DNA of 64,000 nucleotides from an uncultured Bacteroidales bacterium (GCA_937982115.1 CALJNE010000018.1:1-64000); one strand, 5' to 3'. Shown: positions 34,559 to 44,539, counted from the first letter of the stretch. Notes: generated by a model not told the origin, from the letters alone. Program-made: numbers and translations.

Positions 34559-35801
34559 CCAGCTTAACACTATAGAGGAAGCTATTGAAGATATCAGACA
34601 GGGAAAAATTGTAATTGTAGTAGATGATTATGATAGAGAAAACGAAGGCGATTTTGTTGTTGCTGCCGAAAAAATAACTCCCGAGATAGTCAATTTTATG
34701 GCCAAATTCGGCAGAGGATTAATTTGTTGCTCAATACCCGAAAGCAGATGCAAAGAATTAAACCTTGAGTTGATGGTCGGCAAAAATACTTCTCTGCACG
34801 AAACTCCATTCACAGTTTCTGTTGATTTAATCGGACAAGGCTGCACAACAGGAATTTCTGCTGCCGACAGAGCAAAAACAATTTATGCTTTAGTAGATGA
34901 TAAAACAAAACCCGAAGATTTAGGCCGTCCGGGACATATTTTCCCGCTTATGGCCAGAGAAAACGGTGTTCTCAGACGAGCCGGGCATACCGAAGCTGTT
35001 GTTGACCTTACAAAACTTGCAGGACTAAAACCCGGAGGTGCTCTGGTCGAAATTATGAATGATGACGGAACTATGGCCAGACTCCCTCAACTTATCGAAA
35101 TAGCGAAAAAATTCAATCTTAAAATAATCACAATCGAAGACCTCATAAAATATCGTCTCGAACACGATTCTTTAATCGAAAGAGGCGAAAAAGTGTTTCT
35201 CCCTACAGATTACGGTGATTTTGATATCATTCCATTTAAACAAAAAAGCAACGGAATGGAACACAGTGCTTTAGTGAAGGGCACATGGACAGAAGATGAA
35301 CCTGTTTTAGTAAGAATCCATTCGAGTTGTGTTACCGGAGATATTTTTGGCTCTAAAAAATGTGATTGCGGTGACCAGCTTCACGAAGCAATGAAAATGA
35401 TTGAAAAAGCCGGTAAAGGTGTTTTGATATACCTTAATCAAGAAGGTAGAGGTATCGGCCTTATGAATAAAATTGCAGCCTACAAATTGCAAGAAAATGG
35501 ATTGGACACAGTTGAAGCAAATATACACCTTGGCTTCCAACCAGATGAAAGAGATTACGGTATTGGAGCTCAAATTTTGCGTAGCCTCGGCGTTAAAAAA
35601 ATGATTCTTATTTCTAATAATCCACATAAAAAAGCCGGGCTTAAAGGTTATGGAATTGAAATTGTCGGAACTAAAAATATCGTTATTCTCCCGAACAAAT
35701 ACAACAAATTTTATCTATACACTAAAAAAGTGAAAATGGGACACGAAATTAATATTGATAATCTCGACACAAAATCCCAAGATGACAACAAAAATGAATG
35801 A
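34527..35801 (+). CDS. ribBA: Bifunctional DHBP synthase / GTP cyclohydrolase II
   Basis: 424-residue riboflavin-biosynthesis enzyme. The RibB half (about 1-205) makes 3,4-dihydroxy-2-butanone-4-phosphate from ribulose-5-phosphate, with [16 protein letters not shown] and GRPGHIFPL...GHTEAVVDL. The RibA half (about 206-405) opens GTP, with the zinc motif [25 protein letters not shown], and [12 protein letters not shown]. Both active sites look complete. Overlaps the GT2 gene (32 bases) and the fmt gene (8 bases), implying coupled translation. No FMN riboswitch was seen upstream. Confidence 0.96.
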   Translation: MCGNQQNEINSQLNTIEEAIEDIRQGKIVIVVDDYDRENEGDFVVAAEKITPEIVNFMAKFGRGLICCSIPESRCKELNLELMVGKNTSLHETPFTVSVDLIGQGCTTGISAADRAKTIYALVDDKTKPEDLGRPGHIFPLMARENGVLRRAGHTEAVVDLTKLAGLKPGGALVEIMNDDGTMARLPQLIEIAKKFNLKIITIEDLIKYRLEHDSLIERGEKVFLPTDYGDFDIIPFKQKSNGMEHSALVKGTWTEDEPVLVRIHSSCVTGDIFGSKKCDCGDQLHEAMKMIEKAGKGVLIYLNQEGRGIGLMNKIAAYKLQENGLDTVEANIHLGFQPDERDYGIGAQILRSLGVKKMILISNNPHKKAGLKGYGIEIVGTKNIVILPNKYNKFYLYTKKVKMGHEINIDNLDTKSQDDNKNE

Positions 35802-36732
35802 TTTAAAAATAATTTACATGGGGACACCACAATTTGCGGTTGCTCCTCTAAAAGCTTTAATAGAAAATAATTTTAATGTACTTGCCGTAGTTACCGCTCC
35901 GGATAAACCGGCCGGAAGAGGAAAAAACTTAAAAGCATCTGAAGTAAAAGTTTTTGCAGAACAACATAATCTTAAAATATTACAACCAATTTCTCTCAAG
36001 GACCCTGACTTTATTAAAGAATTAAAAGAACTTAATGCAAATCTTTTTATTGTGGTAGCTTTTAGAATGTTACCTAAAATTGTTTGGAAAATTCCGAAAT
36101 TTGGAACTTTTAACATTCATGCTTCTCTCCTACCCGATTATCGCGGGGCCGCTCCCATAAACCATGTTTTAATAAACGGAGAAAAAATTACCGGACTTAC
36201 AAGTTTTTTCATTAACGAAGAAATTGACAGTGGAAACATTATACTTAAAAAAGAATGCCTTATTGAAGATGAAGATAATTTTGGTTCTTTGCATGATAAA
36301 TTAATGCAAATGTCAGAAAGTTTTGTTATTGAAACCATTAAAGCTATTTGTTCCGAAAATTTCAAACTTATACCTCAATCCGAACTCTTATTTGGAAGAG
36401 AACTGCATTTAGCTCCAAAAATTACAAAAGAGTTTTGTCAAATTGATTTTAATAAAAGCTCACTATTTATTCATAATTTTATCAGAGGACTTTCTCCTTA
36501 TCCAGGTGCATATACTTTTATTGAGAATGATGTTATGTTAAAAATTTTTAAATCTGCCTACTTTCTACAATATCACAACAATACTAAACCCGGAACTATT
36601 ATTACCGATAACAAAAATTTTCTTAGATTTACAACTGCTGATGGTTATATCGAAGTCCTCGACTTACAAATTTCCGGTCGTAAAAGAATGCAGATTAAAG
36701 AATTCCTGAACGGATACAAAATCAATCTATAG
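35794..36732 (+). CDS. fmt: Methionyl-tRNA formyltransferase
   Basis: 312-residue cytosolic enzyme that formylates initiator Met-tRNA using 10-formyl-tetrahydrofolate. It starts [19 protein letters not shown], the usual N-terminus, so the ATG at 35794 is preferred over upstream options at 35782 or 35755. Catalytic region [19 protein letters not shown] has the conserved His (about residue 109) and the SLLPxYRG loop; the C-terminal OB-like domain ([12 protein letters not shown]) is intact. It overlaps the end of ribBA and converges on the T9SS plug gene with a 10-base gap. Confidence 0.95.
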   Translation: MNDLKIIYMGTPQFAVAPLKALIENNFNVLAVVTAPDKPAGRGKNLKASEVKVFAEQHNLKILQPISLKDPDFIKELKELNANLFIVVAFRMLPKIVWKIPKFGTFNIHASLLPDYRGAAPINHVLINGEKITGLTSFFINEEIDSGNIILKKECLIEDEDNFGSLHDKLMQMSESFVIETIKAICSENFKLIPQSELLFGRELHLAPKITKEFCQIDFNKSSLFIHNFIRGLSPYPGAYTFIENDVMLKIFKSAYFLQYHNNTKPGTIITDNKNFLRFTTADGYIEVLDLQISGRKRMQIKEFLNGYKINL

Positions 36733-36742
36733 CATTTCCGCT

Positions 36743-38035
36743 TTACTTCCTTACAGAATTCAAAACCTTATAACCGATTAACTTATCGTAATTATCCGAA
36801 ACAGACTTATGATATACAAAAATATAATAATCGTTTTCGGTTTGCTTGTGACTGCCTTCTAAAAAAGAATGATCAGAAATATTTTTTCCGTCTTTAGATT
36901 TTACGGCAACATACCTATAATTATAATAGCCCTGCTTCAAAAGCATCAAAATTTCATAGCACCTTGATTCCGGATTATATTTCATTTTATAATCATCACT
37001 AAGCTGATTTCCTGTAAAATTTCCGTAAAGATAAACAGTCCATGCCGATAATGGATTTGGTATCTCAAGACGGAATTTCACTATCGCATATTCAGCTTCG
37101 ACTTCCGGTTTTGCCCTGTTACCAAACCGATTTGTCTTAATAATGTATTTACCGTTAATATCTTCTACACTGCTATATGGTTCAAACATCCTATTTTTAT
37201 CTTTAACCATATCAATATAATAGTATGGTTTCTTAAACTCTATATTTTCAACATTTTCCGAAAGAACTTCAAGATTGTTGAAATTAAAATACCTGTATTC
37301 ATTGGCAGCATTAAAAATTATTTTATCATCATATTGATAAGTTAAAAAAGTATTATCAATGAATGTAGGCTGTATATCCGTTACAGCATTATCCCATTGA
37401 AAATTTTGCATAACAACAACTTTCAATTCTCTAAAAGGATCATCAATCCGATAGTTTTTTTTATTTATTTTAAAATCCACTTTCTGAAAATAACTTTTGT
37501 AATCAGAAACATTTGCAATACTTACATCACCGATAATATCAACCAAAGGTTCATAAACCATAAATCTTTGAGTACACACAATGTTTTTAACGTTTTCATT
37601 TAAAGTATATACAACCAACAAATAATTGCCGCTGATTTTCAAATTAATGTCTGCATTTGGTAAAAAAAGTTTATAATGAGTGTATTGAATCATGGTAGAA
37701 TAAGAATCTTCCCAATTAGTTATTTCCAGTTCATGAAAAACATCTTTATAATCCATTGGCGAAAGATTTGAAATATTCCAATTTCTATCGCAATGAATAA
37801 TATCATAATAATAAACTTCCGGTTGAGATTCTATTTGGTCGAAACTAAATAATAATCTATTGTCGGAATATAGATTAAGAACAGGCTGTCCAATTTCCCA
37901 TGTTTCAGGATGAATTCTAACAGTTTTAATATTCTTACTATAGACTATATTTTCGGTTGAAAAATTATAATCCGTAATCTGCGAAAAGCTTTCAAATGAA
38001 AACAGAATGGATAAAAGGATAATAAAATTTTTCAT
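36743..38035 (-). CDS. Type IX secretion system plug-type protein (formerly DUF5103)
   Basis: 430-residue exported protein. Signal peptide MKNFIILLSILFSFESFSQ, then the family's N-terminal domain (TVRIHPETWEIGQPVLNLYS, YYYDIIHCDRNWNISNLSPMD, FVVY-like receptor strands) and C-terminal beta domain (AWTVYLYGNFTGNQLSDDYK). The family includes the plug that closes the periplasmic side of the SprA translocon in Flavobacterium. The ATG at 38035 is chosen because the TTG at 38065 lies in the -7 box. It is unlinked to other Por/Spr genes here, which is usual. Confidence 0.85.
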   Translation of the reverse strand: MKNFIILLSILFSFESFSQITDYNFSTENIVYSKNIKTVRIHPETWEIGQPVLNLYSDNRLLFSFDQIESQPEVYYYDIIHCDRNWNISNLSPMDYKDVFHELEITNWEDSYSTMIQYTHYKLFLPNADINLKISGNYLLVVYTLNENVKNIVCTQRFMVYEPLVDIIGDVSIANVSDYKSYFQKVDFKINKKNYRIDDPFRELKVVVMQNFQWDNAVTDIQPTFIDNTFLTYQYDDKIIFNAANEYRYFNFNNLEVLSENVENIEFKKPYYYIDMVKDKNRMFEPYSSVEDINGKYIIKTNRFGNRAKPEVEAEYAIVKFRLEIPNPLSAWTVYLYGNFTGNQLSDDYKMKYNPESRCYEILMLLKQGYYNYRYVAVKSKDGKNISDHSFLEGSHKQTENDYYIFVYHKSVSDNYDKLIGYKVLNSVRK

Positions 38036-38062
38036 ATTTTTACACGGCATAAAAATTGTTTT

Positions 38063-38070
38063 CAAAAGTA
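38063..38070 (-). promoter_or_regulatory. -7 promoter element of the T9SS plug gene
   Basis: TACTTTTG on the minus strand, 27 bases before the ATG at 38035, inside the 48-base gap to the divergent gene at 38084. Confidence 0.55.
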
Positions 38071-38083
38071 AAAAATTATTTAT

Positions 38084-39067
38084 ATGAAATCTTTGATATT
38101 AAACTCAATTTTGCTATTCTTATCCATAAATTTAATTTCTCAAGGCATAAATCAAAAAGCCATCGAGATTAATAACAATGATAATGCCAATTATATTGCA
38201 GTTCCCGGAACAAAAATTAAAATAATTCCTCCACGAGGTTTTGTGAGCTCGAAAAGATTTTTAGGTTTTGAACACGAAATCGCCGGCAGTTCCATTGTTA
38301 TCACAGAAATTCCTGAAAACATAAATAAAACAATGATGGGATTCGATAAAGCATATCTGTTAAAAGCCGGGATATTCCTTGAATCCCAAAAGTTTTACAG
38401 AATAAACAACTTTGATGCTTTACTTATAACCGGAAAGCAAACTGCATACAACAATATTTACATTAAACATTTACTAATTATCGGAAATACAAAAATATCT
38501 TATTTACTAAATGCCTCATTGCTTGCAACTTCTTCAGAAAAACACCAGAAAGAAGTTTTAGAATCACTTTTAAGTGTCATTTTTATGCCTGAAATTGAAA
38601 GTGATGTTTCCCAACGCTTTGATTTCAGTATTGATGTTAGCGGGACTGAATTAAAAAAAGCAAAAATGATGATTTCTTCATTGACTTATACCGATGACGG
38701 AAACTTACCATCAAAAACTGAGAATAAAACTTCGGTAACCGTTAGAAAAGCAACAACCTCAAAAGAATTGTCTGAAAATGAAAAAAAAGAACTTACAATA
38801 GAACTTTTTAAAATTTATCCTAAAGAAGTTACCGCAAACTCAAAAAATATTGTAAAAGAAATAAAAGGGAAATATTTATCGGGATATGAAATATATTCCA
38901 TCGGTAAAAACAGTTCAACCGGCAAACCCGAACTAATATATCAAGCTGTATTTTTTAAAGATAAAGAATATTACGTCTTTAATGGTTTTACTTCTGGCAA
39001 TTTTGAGACTAATCTTGAAATGTTCAGAAAAATTGCAAAAACTTTAAAACTTGAAAATACTAATTAG
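38084..39067 (+). CDS. Exported protein of unknown function
   Basis: 327 residues with signal peptide (MKSLILNSILLFLSINLISQ). The first domain (about 38-170, VPGTKIKIIPPRGFVSSKRF...GFDALLITGKQTAY) has the strand pattern of PsbP/DcrB-like sandwiches, and a second similar half follows (about 185-325), so it may be a duplicated fold. I do not recognise a named family. Ends in an 8-base overlap with the convergent lipoprotein gene. Confidence 0.65.
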   Translation: MKSLILNSILLFLSINLISQGINQKAIEINNNDNANYIAVPGTKIKIIPPRGFVSSKRFLGFEHEIAGSSIVITEIPENINKTMMGFDKAYLLKAGIFLESQKFYRINNFDALLITGKQTAYNNIYIKHLLIIGNTKISYLLNASLLATSSEKHQKEVLESLLSVIFMPEIESDVSQRFDFSIDVSGTELKKAKMMISSLTYTDDGNLPSKTENKTSVTVRKATTSKELSENEKKELTIELFKIYPKEVTANSKNIVKEIKGKYLSGYEIYSIGKNSSTGKPELIYQAVFFKDKEYYVFNGFTSGNFETNLEMFRKIAKTLKLENTN

Positions 39068-40097
39068 CTCCGTTTGATAGATAGTACTGGTCGTAAGCAT
39101 TAGCAAAACCAAGATTTTTTGTGTAAATACCACGTGACAAACTATCGAGTGTACGTGTTCCAAGTTTTTTAGTTAAAACAACATTATATCTCGAAGCAAA
39201 TAAGCCATAACCTCCATCAAGATTTGTAAACGATGGTTTTTCTTGAACGATACCTGATGAAGGAGCTGTAATTTCCATATATGTTACATAGTTTTCATCT
39301 GCAGCGGCGAGGCGGAATTCAATACTTTCAGGCATTTTAACAAACCTTTTAACTCCGGGCTGCGGTTCTCCAAGTTTTGAGCTGATAAGATTATAAAAAG
39401 CAAGAATGGAGAACTTTCCATTGACTTCTGTTGGTGATGTTGTTGTTCGGTATTCTTTATTTTGAGGCCAAACAATTGTTTTTACTTCAGAGGTATCTCC
39501 TTGTGCATTAACTTCAAAATAGTTAAATACTATTGTCATTTGAAAAGCTTTTCCGTTTGTTCCGTTATTGTATTTATATTCAAAATCGCCTGCATATCTA
39601 ACAATATCCACGGATGGTGCAAACGGACTCGGAGCTGTGATATACATTCCCTTAACTAAATTAGTTCTCGATTTTACAATATGTTTTCCGTCATCAATGG
39701 TAACAACCAATTCATAAGAGTTGTCTAAATTCAAGTTCATTTGTTTTACCCACAAAGTGTTTCGCTCGTTACCAAAATATCCGGAAGGTTTTGGAATTGT
39801 ATCAACCTGGTCAAATGTATAACTTGCAATCTTTACATTGTTCGGATTGTATTCATTTAATACAACTTCAACCTTATTATAAAACAAAGAATCACTAATT
39901 GCCGCCATCTGAGAGGCAGGGACATTCCCCAAAAAACTTTTATTTACCTTAACATACTGGACTGGTGTTGACGCATCAAGAATGCAGTAAACAATAGGAA
40001 TATCTTTCCATTCTCCGTTTACTTCAACATCAGTACTACAAGCAGAAAAAATAAAAACTGCTAAAATTACCGAGAATAATAACTTTATTTTCTTCAT
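39060..40097 (-). CDS. Lipoprotein resembling DUF4249
   Basis: 345-residue lipoprotein with lipobox IFSACS (Cys at residue 20). The mature part has [20 protein letters not shown] followed by VNKSFLGN, similar in layout to DUF4249 lipoproteins that accompany TonB-dependent receptors in Bacteroidota, but no receptor gene is adjacent. Probably periplasmic or outer-membrane anchored. Divergent from panB with back-to-back promoters; its 3' end overlaps the preceding convergent gene by eight bases. Confidence 0.6.
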   Translation of the reverse strand: MKKIKLLFSVILAVFIFSACSTDVEVNGEWKDIPIVYCILDASTPVQYVKVNKSFLGNVPASQMAAISDSLFYNKVEVVLNEYNPNNVKIASYTFDQVDTIPKPSGYFGNERNTLWVKQMNLNLDNSYELVVTIDDGKHIVKSRTNLVKGMYITAPSPFAPSVDIVRYAGDFEYKYNNGTNGKAFQMTIVFNYFEVNAQGDTSEVKTIVWPQNKEYRTTTSPTEVNGKFSILAFYNLISSKLGEPQPGVKRFVKMPESIEFRLAAADENYVTYMEITAPSSGIVQEKPSFTNLDGGYGLFASRYNVVLTKKLGTRTLDSLSRGIYTKNLGFANAYDQYYLSNGAN

Positions 40098-40113
40098 TTG
40101 TTTGCCAACTTAT

Positions 40114-40129
40114 TATCTTTGCAAAAATA
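40114..40129. promoter_or_regulatory. Abutting divergent -7 elements, panB and lipoprotein gene
   Basis: TATCTTTG (40114-40121, plus strand, for panB) is followed without a gap by CAAAAATA (40122-40129), which is TATTTTTG on the minus strand for the lipoprotein gene. An alternative minus-strand box TATCTTTG lies at 40144-40151. Confidence 0.5.
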
Positions 40130-40168
40130 ATTTTTATAATTTACAAAGATATAAATAAAAAGTTAAAA

Positions 40169-40981
40169 ATGTCGGTTCACAAAGAAATAAAAAAAATTAC
40201 GACTCATGTTCTTCAGCAAATGAAGCATGAAGGACAAAAAATTGCCATGCTCACGGCTTATGATTACAGTATGGCAAAACTGCTTGATCAGGCAGGAATT
40301 GATATTATACTTGTTGGAGATTCAGCTTCGAATGTGATGGCAGGTTTTGATTCAACTTTGCCAATTACTCTGGACAATATGATTTATCACGCTGCTTCAG
40401 TAGTAAGAGGTGTAAAAAGAGCTTTAGTAGTAGTTGATATGCCATTCGGAACTTACCAGGGAGATTCTAAAAAAGCTTTAGCCTCTGCCATTAAAATCAT
40501 GAAGGAAACCGGAGCCGGTGCAGTAAAAATCGAAGGTGGAATTGAGGTTGCTGATTCCATTAAAAGAATCCTATCAGCAGGAATTCCGGTTATGGGACAT
40601 CTTGGGCTTATGCCTCAAAGCATTCATAAATACGGAACTTATAGTGTTCGCGCCCAGGACGATGAAGAAGCTTCAAAAATTATTTCAGATGCTCATGTTT
40701 TAAATGATGTAGGATGTTTTGCCATTGTGCTGGAAAAAATTCCTGCTGCTCTCGCAAATCAAATTGCTTCCGAAATTAAAATCCCTATTATCGGAATTGG
40801 TGCAGGACAGGTTGATGGTCAGGTATTGGTTTTGCACGATATGCTGGGAATAACTCAGGAATTTAATCCCAGATTTTTACGACGTTATGCTCAGCTCGAT
40901 AAAATCATTAAAAATGCTGTGTCAAATTACATCAATGATGTAAAAACTTGCGATTTTCCTAATGAAAACGAGCAGTATTAG
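40169..40981 (+). CDS. panB: 3-methyl-2-oxobutanoate hydroxymethyltransferase
   Basis: 270-residue TIM-barrel enzyme of pantothenate biosynthesis, adding a hydroxymethyl group from methylene-THF to ketoisovalerate to give ketopantoate. Metal-binding and substrate motifs are present: [53 protein letters not shown] and [16 protein letters not shown]. The rluD-like gene follows after six bases. No other pan genes are in the window. Confidence 0.96.
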   Translation: MSVHKEIKKITTHVLQQMKHEGQKIAMLTAYDYSMAKLLDQAGIDIILVGDSASNVMAGFDSTLPITLDNMIYHAASVVRGVKRALVVVDMPFGTYQGDSKKALASAIKIMKETGAGAVKIEGGIEVADSIKRILSAGIPVMGHLGLMPQSIHKYGTYSVRAQDDEEASKIISDAHVLNDVGCFAIVLEKIPAALANQIASEIKIPIIGIGAGQVDGQVLVLHDMLGITQEFNPRFLRRYAQLDKIIKNAVSNYINDVKTCDFPNENEQY

Positions 40982-40987
40982 TTTTTT

Positions 40988-41680
40988 ATGATTTCCGAAA
41001 AAGATATTCTTTACGAAGATAATCATATAATCATTGTTAATAAAAAACCCGGACAAATTGTTCAGGAAGACCCTACAGGAGATAAACCTCTTACAGATTT
41101 TGTAAAAGATTTTCTTAAAGAAAAATACGATAAACCCGGAAATGTTTTTTTAGGTGTCGTGCATCGTTTAGACCGACCTGTCAGCGGACTTGTATTATTT
41201 GCCAAAACTTCAAAAGCTCTTGCTCGACTCAACGAACAATTTAAACAAAGACAAACAAAAAAAACATACATTGCTATTGTTGCTAACATACCACCCAAAA
41301 ACAACGATATTATAGAATCATGGATTTTACGAAATAAAAAAATAAATAAATCTTTCTGTTATCCTAAAGAAGTTAAAGATAGCCAGAAAGCTATACTCGA
41401 ATACAAGCTTATAGCTCAATCACAAAAGTATTTTTTATTGGAAATTGACTTACATACCGGCAGACATCATCAAATTCGCAGTCAGCTAGCTTCAATAGGT
41501 TGTCCTATTCGAGGAGATTTAAAATACGGATATCCACGATCTAATCCTGATGGTGGAATTGATTTGCACTCATATTCGCTTGAATTAATTCATCCAATAA
41601 AAAAAGAGCTGTTAAAAATAACAGCTCCTCTTCCCAATTCAAATTTATGGAATGCTTTCAAAGAATTAGCAAAACTTTAA
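40988..41680 (+). CDS. RluA/RluD-family pseudouridine synthase
   Basis: 230-residue RNA-modifying enzyme. The catalytic motif HRLDRPVSG is at residues 59-67 (Asp62), preceded by DNHIIIVNKKPGQIVQ and followed by KTYIAIV and LETGRHHQIRSQL-like IDLHTGRHHQIR. No S4 domain, so it is the short form. Its C-terminal coding end (PIKKELLKITAPLP) contains a perfect hairpin that can serve as terminator for the convergent operon. The stop overlaps that operon's last stop. Confidence 0.92.
   Translation: MISEKDILYEDNHIIIVNKKPGQIVQEDPTGDKPLTDFVKDFLKEKYDKPGNVFLGVVHRLDRPVSGLVLFAKTSKALARLNEQFKQRQTKKTYIAIVANIPPKNNDIIESWILRNKKINKSFCYPKEVKDSQKAILEYKLIAQSQKYFLLEIDLHTGRHHQIRSQLASIGCPIRGDLKYGYPRSNPDGGIDLHSYSLELIHPIKKELLKITAPLPNSNLWNAFKELAKL
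41599..41627 (-). terminator. Terminator of the purM-prfA operon inside the rluD-like gene
   Basis: On the minus strand GAGCTGTTA-TTTT-TAACAGCTC (perfect nine-base-pair stem, 41606-41627) followed by seven T. It lies in the coding end of the convergent plus-strand gene, about 50 bases past the reverse operon's last stop. Confidence 0.75.
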
Positions 41681-42171
41681 TCATTATTATCATCCTTAAA
41701 TTCTTTGTCAAATTTTTTCTCCATCTCATTCTTTTTAATATCAATTGACTTATAATTCTGACAGTTCTTCAATTCAGGTTCAAATCTTTTCTGAGCAACT
41801 AAAAAATCTTTCAAATCTTTCCCTTTAATTATATTGAGTTTAACAATCAGATCAACGTCTTTCTTAAAGCGTTCCAATACCTCACAGCCTGCCGAAAGAT
41901 TGTTCAAATTATTAAAATAAATATCTATCAGTCTAAGTTCTGAATTTAAAAGTATGTAAACATGCTTTTTACTTTCGTCGGGAATTGTAAAAATTTTATC
42001 AAGCACAACTTGATAATTCGTTGCGGCTTCTTGATAATGTCCTTTTTGGTAAAAACCTTCCGCATCATTGTAGATTTTTTCAACAGCTTTCAAAAGCTTT
42101 GTATCAAACTGAGAAAATGCTGAATAGCTTAAGAAAATCAGAATTGCTAATAATAATGATTTTGTTTTCAT
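41677..42171 (-). CDS. Small exported TPR-like protein
   Basis: 164 residues with signal peptide MKTKSLLLAILIFLSYSAFS. Residues 30-100 are helical with a TPR-like repeat (AEGFYQKGHYQEAATNYQVVLDKI), and the C-terminus is highly charged (KKNEMEKKFDKEFKDDNND). Function unknown. It starts 19 bases after prfA and ends by overlapping the stop of the rluD-like gene, so it is probably the last gene of the purM-prfA operon. Confidence 0.65.
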   Translation of the reverse strand: MKTKSLLLAILIFLSYSAFSQFDTKLLKAVEKIYNDAEGFYQKGHYQEAATNYQVVLDKIFTIPDESKKHVYILLNSELRLIDIYFNNLNNLSAGCEVLERFKKDVDLIVKLNIIKGKDLKDFLVAQKRFEPELKNCQNYKSIDIKKNEMEKKFDKEFKDDNND

Positions 42172-42190
42172 TATGATAAATTTTTAAGAT

Positions 42191-43273
42191 TTATTCACTT
42201 TCTTTAAGTCTTTCCATATTTTCAGCCATAATCAGCTGGTCTAAAAGTTCGTCAATTTCGCCGTTCATAAATGCCGGTAAATTATATGCCGTGTAGTTTA
42301 TTCTATGATCAGTAACACGTCCTTGGGGGAAATTGTAAGTTCTGATTTTGGCAGAACGGTCACCGGTAGAAACCATAGTGCGGCGTTTTTTTGCTATTTC
42401 GTCCATTTGTTTTTGGTATTCCAGATTGTATAATCTTGTTCGAAGTTCTTTCATAGCAATTTCCAGATTCTTCAATTTAGATTTTTCATCCTGGCAAGTT
42501 ACCACAATTCCTGTAGGAATATGAGTGAGACGAATGGCCGAGTAAGTTGTATTAACAGATTGACCTCCGGGACCTGAAGAGCAAAATTCATCTCTTTTGA
42601 TATCGTTAGGATTAATTTTTATATCAACTTCATCAGCTTCGGGGAGAACCGCTACGGTAGCTGCTGAAGTATGCACACGTCCTTGAGTTTCAGTTTGCGG
42701 AACTCTTTGCACCCGATGAACCCCGGATTCATATTTTAAAATTCCATAAACACCGGTTCCGGTAACGTTCATAACAACTTCTTTATACCCGCCAACTGTA
42801 CCCTCCATTGCTCTTGTTATTTCGGTTTTCCATCCGCGTTTTTCACAAAACTTAATATACATTTTCAGCAATTCGCCGGCAAATAAACTTGCTTCATCCC
42901 CTCCTGTACCTGCACGAATTTCAACAATAGCATTTTTATCATCTTCAGGATCTTTTGGTATCAGTAAAATCTTAATCTTTTCTTCGAGAGTTTCTACTTT
43001 TGGCAACAATTCATCCAATTCGGTTTTTGCCATTTCTCTCATTTCTTCATCCTTTTCGGTAGCTAAAATTTCTTTTGCTTCTTCTATGTTGCCTATTAAA
43101 ATCTTATATTCCTTGAAGGCTTGGATAATAGGTTCTAAATCTTTGTATTCCTTATTTAATTTAACATACTTGTCCATATCGGAAATTACGGATGGATCTG
43201 CCAACAATTTTGCTATCTCATTATACCTGGCTTCAACACCTTCCAATTTTTCCAGAATCAACATATTTGCCAT
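42191..43273 (-). CDS. prfA: Peptide chain release factor 1
   Basis: 360-residue factor that recognises UAA and UAG stop codons. The GGQ motif is at residues 236-238 (SSGPGGQSVNTT) and the tripeptide region reads PQT at 192-194, the PxT form of RF1 rather than the SPF of RF2. The AGTGGDEASLFAGEL motif lies near 121. An alternative ATG three codons downstream (43264) is possible. It follows purM by 14 bases, a cotranscribed arrangement. Confidence 0.95.
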   Translation of the reverse strand: MANMLILEKLEGVEARYNEIAKLLADPSVISDMDKYVKLNKEYKDLEPIIQAFKEYKILIGNIEEAKEILATEKDEEMREMAKTELDELLPKVETLEEKIKILLIPKDPEDDKNAIVEIRAGTGGDEASLFAGELLKMYIKFCEKRGWKTEITRAMEGTVGGYKEVVMNVTGTGVYGILKYESGVHRVQRVPQTETQGRVHTSAATVAVLPEADEVDIKINPNDIKRDEFCSSGPGGQSVNTTYSAIRLTHIPTGIVVTCQDEKSKLKNLEIAMKELRTRLYNLEYQKQMDEIAKKRRTMVSTGDRSAKIRTYNFPQGRVTDHRINYTAYNLPAFMNGEIDELLDQLIMAENMERLKESE

Positions 43274-43287
43274 ATCACTTCAATTTT

Positions 43288-44454
43288 TTAATAAATAAAT
43301 TCTCCAAATTCTGATTTAATAGTTAATTTTTTTATTTCGCTTTCTTCAACTCTACCAATTATTCTTGCATCAACACCAAAACTTTTACTTATTTTTATAA
43401 TATCATCAGTAATATCGTCATTAACATACAACTCCATACGATGCCCCATATTAAATACTTTGTACATTTCTTTGAAATCTGTATCGCTACATTCATGAAT
43501 AATTCTAAACAATACCGGTAATTCAAACAAATTATCCTTAATGATATGTACCTTTTGAACAAAATTTAAAACTTTTGTTTGAGCACCTCCGCTGCAATGA
43601 ACAATTCCATTAATTTTTCCGGAATACTTTTCAAGAATTTGCTTAATTACCGGAGCATAGGTTCTGGTTGGAGATAAAACCATTTTTCCGGCAGTCATAT
43701 TTATCTCCGGAATAATATCAGTAAGCAAATACGTTCCTGAATAAACTAAATCCGACGAAATATTTCGGTCATAACTTTCGGGATATTTATCTTTATAAAT
43801 TTTAGAAAAAATATCATGACGAGCCGATGTAAGACCATTTGACCCCATTCCTGCATTATATTCACTTTCATATACTGCTTTACCAAAAGATGCCAGTCCA
43901 ACGATAACATTCCCGGGAGAAATTTTTGAATTATCAATAATATCTTTTCTGTGCATCCTGCAAGTTACGGTAGAATCAACAATTATTGTTCTAACAAGGT
44001 CGCCGACATCAGCAGTCTCCCCACCTGTAAGATGAATATTTATTCCATATTGACGCATTTGATCGCAAAACTCCTGAGTCCCGTTTATAATTTCGGCAAT
44101 AACTTCACCCGGTATTAAATTTTTGTTACGCCCGATTGTTGATGAAAGTAAAATATTGTCAGCTGCACCAATGCATAAAAGATCATCAATATTCATAACT
44201 ATGGCATCCTGGGCAATCCCTTTCCATACGGATAAATCGCCCGTCTCACGCCAATACATATATGCCAGAGATGATTTTGTTCCGGCTCCATCAGCATGCA
44301 TAATATTGCAATATTCAGGATCATCCCCTAAAATGTCGGGAATTATTTTGCAAAAGGCCTTTGGAAACAAGCCTTTGTCGAGATTTTTTATTGCCGAATG
44401 AACATCCTCTTTTGAGGCTGAAACTCCTCTTTGTATGTATCTGTTTTCTGTCAT
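43288..44454 (-). CDS. purM: Phosphoribosylformylglycinamidine cyclo-ligase (AIR synthase)
   Basis: 388-residue purine-biosynthesis enzyme of the PurM/PurL ATP-binding fold, converting FGAM to AIR. It shows the HADGAGTKSSLA substrate motif, QDAIVMNIDDLLCIGA, GGETADVGDLV and a C-terminal NMGHRMELYV motif. Slightly longer than proteobacterial PurM (about 345), as usual in Bacteroidota. First gene of the reverse purM-prfA-TPR unit. No clear -7 box was found in the 85-base gap to the upstream gene, so readthrough from the OmpA gene is possible. Confidence 0.93.
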   Translation of the reverse strand: MTENRYIQRGVSASKEDVHSAIKNLDKGLFPKAFCKIIPDILGDDPEYCNIMHADGAGTKSSLAYMYWRETGDLSVWKGIAQDAIVMNIDDLLCIGAADNILLSSTIGRNKNLIPGEVIAEIINGTQEFCDQMRQYGINIHLTGGETADVGDLVRTIIVDSTVTCRMHRKDIIDNSKISPGNVIVGLASFGKAVYESEYNAGMGSNGLTSARHDIFSKIYKDKYPESYDRNISSDLVYSGTYLLTDIIPEINMTAGKMVLSPTRTYAPVIKQILEKYSGKINGIVHCSGGAQTKVLNFVQKVHIIKDNLFELPVLFRIIHECSDTDFKEMYKVFNMGHRMELYVNDDITDDIIKISKSFGVDARIIGRVEESEIKKLTIKSEFGEFIY

Positions 44455-44484
44455 TTAAAAAATTATTTAATTTATATTAATGCA

Positions 44485-44521
44485 ATAGCCTGTTGCTACT
44501 AAGCTACTAACAACAGGCTAT
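44485..44521 (-). terminator. Hairpin between OmpA-like gene and purM
   Basis: Perfect 11-base-pair stem ATAGCCTGTTG/CAACAGGCTAT around a 15-base loop. The T-run follows only on the plus strand; on the minus strand it is less typical, so termination of the upstream gene may be partial. Confidence 0.5.
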
Positions 44522-44539
44522 CAATTATATTTTTTTAAG

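Noticed and set aside
44485-44521. Strong terminator for plus-strand transcription
   Set aside because: A T-run follows on the plus strand, but no plus-strand gene is present upstream for several kilobases, so its relevant use must be on the minus strand.
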